Positions 59,370 to 64,000 of a DNA stretch of 64,000 nucleotides are shown here, piece after piece. Position numbers and translations under genes: made by a program. Location: positions 1-64,000 of IMG/VR virus record IMGVR_UViG_3300013126_001527, one strand, 5' to 3'. How positions within the stretch are numbered: position 1 is the stretch's first letter; the number at the start of each line of letters is the position of its first letter. Below the pieces are notes generated by a model, which was not told where the DNA came from, did no database searches, and saw only the letters and a list, made by a program, of their open reading frames with translations. This DNA is from a virus.

Positions 59370-60536
59370 ATGAGAGCACGTGATTTTATTAAAGAACTAA
59401 GACGAAATCCAGAACAAAATGTTCGCGTGTCTGGTTGGGATCAATTTGTTCAAATATACAATCAACACAAACAACAAGGCAACCCCAGCAACTTATATAT
59501 CAGCCTAACTGAATTAGAAAAGTTGGGCATTAATCCATTAAGTGAACACGAAACACCAAATGGTGTTTATGCTTATCCTGCAGACTATGTAATCAAAACT
59601 AAAAGTTTTGAGGACTTGCCCTATGCTGGTGATCAAAAATGGGTAAATGTGTTTACAGTTACTCCAGAAGCTAATATTCTTAAAGTTGATACCGTGGGTT
59701 CAGATGAAGTTAAAGAATACTTAAAACGATTAGTCACTGCATACCCAGAACGAGCAGATGAAATTAAACAATTTGCTAAATCAGCTCCTAAGGAAGCATT
59801 TGCCAACGATGGATGGGATGATATTCCTAATCGCAAAAAACTCAAAAAACTGCCTGGTGCTCAACTATGGTATATAACCTTTGAGTTGAGCGAATATGAC
59901 TCCAATCTTTGGAACAAACTGTTTAGAGTTATGGGCATTGATGGCGTAGCGGATTCTGGCATGGGCATTATCCATCATATGGAACCTGTTCAAGCCGTGT
60001 TCTTTAATCCTAAGGCAATTAAGATGATTGGCAGATTCCCAAACTCTGCCGCTCCAACAGAAAAGTCTATAACTAACCGTCGCAAAGAAGGGCAACAGCA
60101 AACTCAGACTAAACGAAATCTTAACTCAATGAGCGAACGAGATCAAATTGAGTGGATGAATAGAAACCACTACCACGAACACTTTAGATATATCAGAAAC
60201 CCATCACCTAAAGTCCAAAAAGCAGCTATTAAATTAGACCCAAGAAATATTTTATGGATTAAAAATCCAAGCCCAGAGTTATTAATGTATGCTGTTAAGA
60301 AGGAACCGCATCTATTAGATCATTTCAAAAATCAAACATTTGAATTACAGATGGCTGCTATAGGTAAAGATTGGTCTAACATTGAATACTTAGATCATCC
60401 TTTGCCGCAGACAGTTCAACAGGTTATGAGCATGATACCTCGCAAAGAGTTAGAACAACTATATCAAGATCAAATTGAATATATTGAAAACGGGTGGGGA
60501 AATCCTCCTTATTCTTGGTTACCTCCTCTTAGATAA
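59370..60536 (+). CDS. Protein with targeting-like N-terminus and DUF4116-like repeats
   Basis: 388 residues. N-terminal helix MRARDFIKELRRNPEQ. Residues ~40-230 include NPLSEHETPNGVYAYPADYV, DLPYAGDQKWVNVFTV, and SGMGIIHHMEPVQAVFFNP, faintly like ADP-ribosyltransferase-type folds (low certainty). Residues ~275-365 hold repeats of the form RNPSPKVQKAAIKLDPRNIL / KNPSPELLMYAVKKEPHLL, like DUF4116 repeats. Confidence 0.5.
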   Translation: MRARDFIKELRRNPEQNVRVSGWDQFVQIYNQHKQQGNPSNLYISLTELEKLGINPLSEHETPNGVYAYPADYVIKTKSFEDLPYAGDQKWVNVFTVTPEANILKVDTVGSDEVKEYLKRLVTAYPERADEIKQFAKSAPKEAFANDGWDDIPNRKKLKKLPGAQLWYITFELSEYDSNLWNKLFRVMGIDGVADSGMGIIHHMEPVQAVFFNPKAIKMIGRFPNSAAPTEKSITNRRKEGQQQTQTKRNLNSMSERDQIEWMNRNHYHEHFRYIRNPSPKVQKAAIKLDPRNILWIKNPSPELLMYAVKKEPHLLDHFKNQTFELQMAAIGKDWSNIEYLDHPLPQTVQQVMSMIPRKELEQLYQDQIEYIENGWGNPPYSWLPPLR

Positions 60537-60539
60537 ATA
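60532..60539 (+). promoter_or_regulatory. Late promoter-like box GATAAATA close to a start codon
   Basis: One mismatch from TATAAATA, overlapping the previous stop and 6 nt before ATG 60546. Confidence 0.4.
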
Positions 60540-60545
60540 CTAATT

Positions 60546-63476
60546 ATGCGATACGAACAAATCAAACCCCTATTAGACGAAGCTGTACTTGACGAAGTCA
60601 AGATGAGCCCTAGTGCTCTACAAAAATTTGCCAACAGTCCAGAAGCAGAAGGTATGCTTATGGGTATAGAATTTGAAATGTGCGTGCCAAATGTTGCTGT
60701 AGATGACGACAGTGGCGACGGCGAATATGACTATGACATGGACGAACGTTGTTACAGCATAGATGATATTATAGAATTCTTCCGTAACGGTGAAATGTCA
60801 AACTTAGGTTCCAGCAGTGCTCAACGCCTACGCGAAAAGATGTGGGACGAATACCTAGACTGGACTAGTGATAAAATTGCAGACAATCTAGACACAGACG
60901 AATTGAATGAACGTGTTCGTAATCGTTTACGTGATGACATAGACTGGGAAGATTACGTTGATGATGCTCGTGAAGAACTAGGCGACGAAGTTCCTGACGA
61001 TAAAGTAGAAGAACGGGCTAAAGAACTAGCAGAAGAAGCATTAGATAATGAAATGAGTGATGCTAGTAGTCGCAACTACCAATATTACTACGACGAAATA
61101 CGCCAAGAGATGGAAGATGAAATGCGTGAAGATGCGGACTACGATCAAGAAGCGTGGTTGCGTGACATTGGCGTAGATTACATGAGCGACGCAGAACGTG
61201 AATGGAGCTTAGATTGGCCACACTGGAGTTACTATGGTAGCGACGGTGAAATGGATGTAGAAAGTGTAGGTGACGAGTTTGGTCGTAGTATGGGCTTAGA
61301 ATACGTAAACACATCAAACAACTACCACGGTGCTCGTCGTGATGGTAAAAACTGGATTGTAGAGCCAGATAGTTCAATTGACGCAGATTCAGGCGATGGT
61401 GGTTTAGAGTTTGTTAGTCCTCCTATGCCAATCAAAGACGGTTTAGAAATGCTACAAAAAATGTACAAGTGGGCCAAGGATAACGGTTGTTATACTAACA
61501 AGTCAACTGGCCTACACATGAACATTAGCGTTCCAGATATGACCATTGAAAAACTGGACTATGTTAAACTAGCCCTGTTCATGGGCGACGAACATGTGCT
61601 TAAACAGTTTGGTCGTCAATATAACAGCTATGCTAAGAGTGCTATGAGTAAGATTAAGGACCGTATTCGTCCAGAAGATGTTCCGCACGTACTAGCACAA
61701 ATGAAGCAACACCTAAACAGTCTAGCCAGTAAAACCATACACAGTGGTATTACAGACAAATACACTAGTATCAACACCAAAGACAACTATGTAGAATTCC
61801 GCGGCCCAGGTGGCGACTACTTGGATATGAATCCATTTGAGGTTACTAACACAGTCCTACGTCTGGCTATGAGCCTGCGTATTGCTACCAATCCAGAAGC
61901 ATACAAACAAGAGTATGCTAAGAAACTATACAAATTAGTAGAACAAGACGGTGACTGGACTGACCCCAATAACTCAGTGGCTCTATTCAGTCGTTATGCT
62001 CTAGGCGAAATTAACAAAGACGAATTAGTCAGTAATGTACGTCAGGCACAGGTAGCACGTAAAGAGAAGAAAGGCGAAGAACTACAGTTCTGGGTCATGA
62101 ACAAAGACGGCACGGGCGGCAAGCAGTTAGTGTTTGCTCAAAGTGAAACAGAAGCCATTATCAAAGGTGGCAAGCAGATGGGCATGAACCGTGAGAAGAG
62201 TATTAGCACGCTCAAAGCTGAGGTAAAATCTGCGCCTATTGATTTAGAAGGCATGAGCAAGGAAGAGTACTATCGTCAGGTCAACGATTTACCTACATAC
62301 ACATTAGAACAATTTGTCAATGAGATTAAAAAACGAGAACTCAGTACATTAGAAAAAGCTCTAGACACTGTTAAGAATCGTAGCATGAGTGGCGACTTAA
62401 GTGCTACTAACTACGAGTTCCTACAGGCAGTTATTGAGCGTGAAATTGCTCGTCGCAGTCTACCAGTTGATGACGGTGAGATGACACAGTGGAGAGTACA
62501 TATTACTCAAGGACCACACGCAGGTGTATCTACAATTATCAACGCACCAACACCACGTAATGCCAAGGTAGCGGCACAGGCTATATTCCGTAGTCAATTA
62601 AATGACGCATTTATAGATTACGACTATTTAGAAGCAAGAGAATATACTTTAGCAAGTAGATTACAAGTAGGTACACCAGAACCAGCAAATGCTCAAGAAA
62701 TATACGACAGTTTACCTAACACTTATAAAGCATGGTTAGATGGGTTAGAAGCAGGCGAATCCAGTGTAATACAAACTGTAATAGACAGTGTTGCCAACGA
62801 TACAGGGGCAAATGCTCAGGCATTAAACATAGAACAACGTGATTTAATTATCAGTAGAGCGCAGGCAGAACTACGTCGTCGTGGGCAAGCAACTCAAAGT
62901 AGCGAAGAAGAAATGACCCGCCCATGGCACGTATGGTTAGCAAATATACAGGATCATACAGATGATCAACTGCGTAATGCTCGACATGTCATGGCAGTTG
63001 GCCGAAATGAACCAGGTGCTCGTGGTGCTAGACTAACTGATCGTCAACGTCAGGCTATTGTAGATGAGATTGATGATGAGTTCCGCCGCAGATTAGCTAG
63101 AAGTATTGAACGCGGTGAACAAGCTCGTGCGGCACAGCAAGGTGATATTATAGCACCAGGACTAGGCGAGGTGGACCCGTTGGCGGCACAACAAGCAGAA
63201 TTAATCAACCGTGATGATCCTGTTACATCAAACGATCCTGAAGCTGATAGTCCATTAGAGGTGCCAGGACAAGGTACGCAAGAGTTTCAGATTGTAAATC
63301 CACACACAGGATCTATTGTAGCAGTAATACGTCAGGCTACCCTAGATCACGCTGTAAGTAAAGCACGTCAATGGGAACAAGACCTAGGCTTATCAGCAGG
63401 TGACTTAGAAGTTCGTCAAATTGGCGAAACTAACGAAAGTATTAATCAATTACGCAAATTAGCAGGCATTAAATAA
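60546..63476 (+). CDS. Giant protein with amidoligase-like domain
   Basis: 976 residues. N-terminus MRYEQIKPLLDEAVLDE (targeting-like). Residues ~37-450 show an amidoligase (COOH-NH2 ligase, PF12224-type) plan: GIEFE (40-44), WIVEPDSSID (270-279) with GGLEFVSPP (285-293), TGLHMNIS (321-328) and YVEFRG (415-420), interrupted by a large acidic helical insertion (~95-215). Residues ~480-970 are charged, with a FQIVNPHTGSIVAVIRQA-type small domain and ending INQLRKLAGIK. Amidoligases form amide bonds in peptides or wall components. Target unknown. Confidence 0.65.
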   Translation: MRYEQIKPLLDEAVLDEVKMSPSALQKFANSPEAEGMLMGIEFEMCVPNVAVDDDSGDGEYDYDMDERCYSIDDIIEFFRNGEMSNLGSSSAQRLREKMWDEYLDWTSDKIADNLDTDELNERVRNRLRDDIDWEDYVDDAREELGDEVPDDKVEERAKELAEEALDNEMSDASSRNYQYYYDEIRQEMEDEMREDADYDQEAWLRDIGVDYMSDAEREWSLDWPHWSYYGSDGEMDVESVGDEFGRSMGLEYVNTSNNYHGARRDGKNWIVEPDSSIDADSGDGGLEFVSPPMPIKDGLEMLQKMYKWAKDNGCYTNKSTGLHMNISVPDMTIEKLDYVKLALFMGDEHVLKQFGRQYNSYAKSAMSKIKDRIRPEDVPHVLAQMKQHLNSLASKTIHSGITDKYTSINTKDNYVEFRGPGGDYLDMNPFEVTNTVLRLAMSLRIATNPEAYKQEYAKKLYKLVEQDGDWTDPNNSVALFSRYALGEINKDELVSNVRQAQVARKEKKGEELQFWVMNKDGTGGKQLVFAQSETEAIIKGGKQMGMNREKSISTLKAEVKSAPIDLEGMSKEEYYRQVNDLPTYTLEQFVNEIKKRELSTLEKALDTVKNRSMSGDLSATNYEFLQAVIEREIARRSLPVDDGEMTQWRVHITQGPHAGVSTIINAPTPRNAKVAAQAIFRSQLNDAFIDYDYLEAREYTLASRLQVGTPEPANAQEIYDSLPNTYKAWLDGLEAGESSVIQTVIDSVANDTGANAQALNIEQRDLIISRAQAELRRRGQATQSSEEEMTRPWHVWLANIQDHTDDQLRNARHVMAVGRNEPGARGARLTDRQRQAIVDEIDDEFRRRLARSIERGEQARAAQQGDIIAPGLGEVDPLAAQQAELINRDDPVTSNDPEADSPLEVPGQGTQEFQIVNPHTGSIVAVIRQATLDHAVSKARQWEQDLGLSAGDLEVRQIGETNESINQLRKLAGIK

Positions 63477-64000
63477 TGGCAAATACATTTTTAAGAAAAG
63501 TAAGCAGTAACGTTAGCACTGTAGAAACAGCCATTGGTAACTATACCGTTGGATCTAATGTTGGTGCGGTAGTAGTTGGTTTAAGTATTTCTAATACCAA
63601 TTTATCCCAAGTTTATGCAAATGTTCTTATTAGTAATGGTATTACCGGACATCACATCATTAAAAATGGTACTATACCTGCACAGGGTGCGTTAATAGTA
63701 GTTGGTGGAAGCCAAAAAATTATCCTACAAGAAGGGGATAGTATACAAGTATCTGCAACTGCAAATGTTGATGCAATTATGAATATCATGGAGACTGATT
63801 CCATTGGAGTGAGTACTGATCCCGTTAGTTACTCCGTGACTGCAAACGTAAATGGAGTCAATGAAAATCAAGCCATTGGATATACTATCTCTACACAAAA
63901 TATAGCCAACAGCACAACATTATATTGGCAGTTAATTGGAAACGTAGTAGCTGCAGATTTCAGTGACAGTGTGACGTCTGGGATCGTTACTATTAGTAAT
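63476..64000 (+). CDS. Virion structural protein, 3' end cut by window
   Basis: Begins at an ATG overlapping the previous stop (TAATG); 175 codons are visible and the frame is open at the window edge. Residues ~50-95 (NGTIPAQGALIVVGGSQKII) are paralogous to the short protein at 2014. From ~118 a Calx-beta-like/Ig-like module begins (NENQAIGYTISTQNIANSTT). Likely a tail or neck structural protein. Confidence 0.6.
   Translation, partial: MANTFLRKVSSNVSTVETAIGNYTVGSNVGAVVVGLSISNTNLSQVYANVLISNGITGHHIIKNGTIPAQGALIVVGGSQKIILQEGDSIQVSATANVDAIMNIMETDSIGVSTDPVSYSVTANVNGVNENQAIGYTISTQNIANSTTLYWQLIGNVVAADFSDSVTSGIVTISN

Noticed and set aside
1-64000. CRISPR arrays, insertion sequences, integrase or attachment sites, tRNAs
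   Set aside because: No regularly spaced repeats, transposase motifs, integrase motifs or cloverleaf sequences were recognised by eye.

Overview
The window is a contiguous, densely packed piece of a tailed-phage genome, most likely a large T4-like myovirus of an aquatic Gram-negative bacterium. The T4-type evidence is a gp44-like sliding-clamp loader ATPase, a gp31/GroES-like co-chaperonin, an ATP-dependent DNA ligase, PhoH, MazG-like pyrophosphohydrolase, and many late-promoter-like TATAAATA boxes about 21-30 nt before genes. The Gram-negative host is inferred from the spanin-like lipoprotein pair in the lysis cassette and the proteobacterial look of the phage IF-1. No rRNA, tRNA, CRISPR array or insertion sequence was seen. 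Both edges cut through structural genes.

Layout. (1) 1-15423: distal tail / fibre region. A cut-off tail protein and small satellites are followed by three large fibre-like proteins, then an unusual tandem array of nine small adhesin-like paralogues (three of family A, six of family B) interrupted by two putative tail-fibre assembly chaperones. (2) 15497-18063: a compact operon of a degenerate methyltransferase-like protein, a flavin-dependent tryptophan-halogenase-family enzyme and a 2OG-Fe(II) oxygenase. (3) 18060-26536: early/middle-type genes behind near-perfect sigma70 promoters (TTGACA-17-TATAAT): DNA ligase, small DNA/RNA-binding proteins, a desaturase, a membrane-anchored SleB hydrolase, a gamma-glutamylcyclotransferase-like protein and unknowns; then IF-1 and a second desaturase behind a late-type box. 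(4) 26608-32194: three more structural proteins, including a 1376-residue one with Ig-like repeats. (5) 32268-36910: nucleotide and replication functions (MazG, DnaE fragment, GroES-like, clamp loader, cupin, PhoH on the minus strand). (6) 37099-41317: virion-like proteins and a lysis cassette (GH19 endolysin with peptidoglycan-binding domain, spanin-like proteins, holin). The holin ends at a GGGAAAA slippery heptamer directly before its stop, with an open -1 frame extension. (7) 41393-46043: DnaJ, a ClpA-type unfoldase with an IGF ClpP-docking tripeptide, a glycosyltransferase-like protein and a small-domain protein. (8) 46074-63476: a set of late proteins with similar short N-termini (pattern like MRARDFIKE) fused to enzyme-like domains: nucleotidyltransferases, HAD nucleotidase, amidoligase, and giant charged proteins. 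This resembles the capsid-targeting peptides of T4 internal proteins. The block also carries a glycine-rich adhesin, a secreted nuclease, SpeD and a third membrane desaturase-like protein. (9) 63476-64000: start of another structural protein.

Taken together, the window joins host-recognition hardware with a broad host-takeover kit: protein folding and degradation (GroES, DnaJ, ClpA), translation initiation (IF-1), lipid desaturation, polyamine synthesis, halogenation/oxygenation, and a possible cargo of injected proteins. Functional statements rest on motifs read by eye; no database search was run.
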